Source of the DNA: Deltaproteobacteria bacterium GWA2_55_10
GTDB taxonomy: Bacteria; Desulfobacterota; GWC2-55-46
Length of the DNA: 6,780 nucleotides
Assembly: GCA_001797415.1 (NCBI GenBank)
Contig: MGPL01000041.1
Coordinates: 1-6,780 of the forward strand
Direction: 5' to 3'
Shown here one piece after another: positions 6,130 to 6,780 of the stretch (the first letter of the stretch is position 1; each line of letters begins with the position of its first letter). The translations under genes and the position numbers were made by a program. Under the pieces are notes generated by a model. The model ran no database searches and was not told the origin of the DNA. It saw nothing but the letters and a program-made list of their open reading frames with translations.

Positions 6130-6780
6130 CAGGCTACCTTCCTGTATTTATAGAATGCCGCGCAGGTGCCCTCTGAAGAGACCATGCACGGGCCTATGGG
6201 GAACTCCGGATTGCACGCCTTTGCGAAGAGCGTGCACGCGTCGGGCGTAATGAGACCCTTTAATACCTCGCCGCATCTGCAGCCCTTTGGCTCTGCGTCG
6301 GCGCCGGGCGGTATCGAGAAGCGCTTCATGGCGTCGAACTCCGAGAGCTCCTCCCTTATCCAGAGCCCGCTTCCGGGTATGTTGCCGATGCCCCTCCAGA
6401 GGCTGTCGCTCGGCTCGAATACGTTATTTATGACCTCTTGGGCCAGCTGGTTGCCTTCCCATGTGACCACGCGGTTGTATTCTATCTCGATGTCCTTGCG
6501 TCCCTCTTCGAGCTGCCTGACAAGCATGTATATGCCCATGATGGCGTCTATAGGCTCGAAACCCGCGACAACGCAAGGTGCGCCGTAGTCGGTCGCGAGG
6601 AAGCTGTACGCGCGCGCGCCTATAACGGCAGTGACGTGGCCGGGGCAGATGAAGCCGTCTATGTGTATCTCGCCGCTGTCCATCAATGCCTTCATCGCAG
6701 GAGGCGTGAGCTTGTGGAGCGAGAGCACCGAGAGGTTACGGAAGCCCTCTTTCTTTGCCGCCAATATCGTCGCGGCCACC
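6129..6780 (-). CDS. hypD: Hydrogenase maturation protein HypD, C-terminal part (cut by window edge)
   Basis: HypD forms a complex with HypC that assembles the Fe(CN)2CO unit of [NiFe]-hydrogenase, using cyanide from HypE. About 216 residues are visible of a family length near 360-380, so the N-terminal ~150 residues, including the active-site CxxC region, lie beyond base 6780; the GTG at the edge is an internal Val, not a start. Visible landmarks: ICPGHVTAVIG (44-54 of the visible part), APCVVAGFEP (67-76), the GCRCGEVLKG segment, and the C-terminal block GPCMVSSEGTCAAFY. Cysteines at visible positions 167, 182, 189 and 206 are spaced x14, x6, x16 and fit the family's C-terminal [4Fe-4S] ligands; C45, C69, C169 and C198 are also present. 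Nothing suggests a broken gene. It is the upstream partner of hypE and overlaps it by one base. Confidence 0.95.
   Translation of the reverse strand, partial: VAATILAAKKEGFRNLSVLSLHKLTPPAMKALMDSGEIHIDGFICPGHVTAVIGARAYSFLATDYGAPCVVAGFEPIDAIMGIYMLVRQLEEGRKDIEIEYNRVVTWEGNQLAQEVINNVFEPSDSLWRGIGNIPGSGLWIREELSEFDAMKRFSIPPGADAEPKGCRCGEVLKGLITPDACTLFAKACNPEFPIGPCMVSSEGTCAAFYKYRKVA
6137..6143 (-). promoter_or_regulatory. Ribosome site of hypE inside the hypD 3' end
   Basis: Read on the minus strand, AGGAAGG precedes the hypE ATG by 7 nt and lies within the last hypD codons. It supports the ATG at 6129 and coupled translation. Confidence 0.75.

Overview
This 6.8 kb window looks like ordinary chromosomal DNA from a moderately GC-rich Gram-negative bacterium. 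A deltaproteobacterial (Desulfobacterota/Myxococcota-like) or related uncultured lineage is the best guess. That guess rests on the deltaproteobacterial flavour of the PilZ protein (NISRSGVFI type, resembling the family first described in Myxococcus), on the dispersed TGTCATTCTGAG...GAAGAATCTC hairpin repeat, and on [NiFe]-hydrogenase maturation genes. No marker here fixes the taxon.

Layout. (1) Positions 6-1662, plus strand: a long-chain polyprenyl diphosphate synthase (IspB type), followed 34 nt later by endonuclease III (nth), which probably starts at a GTG at 1015. (2) Positions 1663-1703: a short convergent gap holding a perfect 11-bp-arm hairpin. (3) Positions 1704-3473, minus strand: an ABC half-transporter with six membrane helices and an ATPase domain (MsbA/lipid or multidrug exporter class). 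(4) Positions 3474-3606: a divergent intergenic region with a perfect TGTGA-N6-TCACA palindrome of the CRP type and an extended -10 element placed so that the next mRNA would begin at its own ATG. (5) Positions 3607-4959, plus strand: a zinc-dependent MDR dehydrogenase of the MDR_like subfamily and a tightly linked PilZ (c-di-GMP receptor) gene, ended by a textbook intrinsic terminator that also reads on the other strand. (6) Positions 5008-5092: the hairpin repeat. (7) Positions 5113-6780, minus strand: hypE complete and the C-terminal part of hypD, overlapping by one base, running in from beyond the right edge.

How the genes relate. hypD and hypE work together to make and attach the CN ligands of [NiFe]-hydrogenases, so the genome probably encodes such an enzyme outside this window. 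The MDR dehydrogenase and PilZ genes form a likely two-gene operon; the pairing hints at no known pathway. The transporter and the dehydrogenase are divergent and could share the CRP-like operator. IspB supplies the quinone side chain; nth is a housekeeping DNA repair gene.

I found no clear new multi-gene system. The observations most worth a second look are the loss of the fourth iron-sulphur cysteine in Nth, the CRP-like site with class I geometry (-61.5) upstream of an apparently leaderless dehydrogenase mRNA, and the composite hairpin repeat next to hypE.
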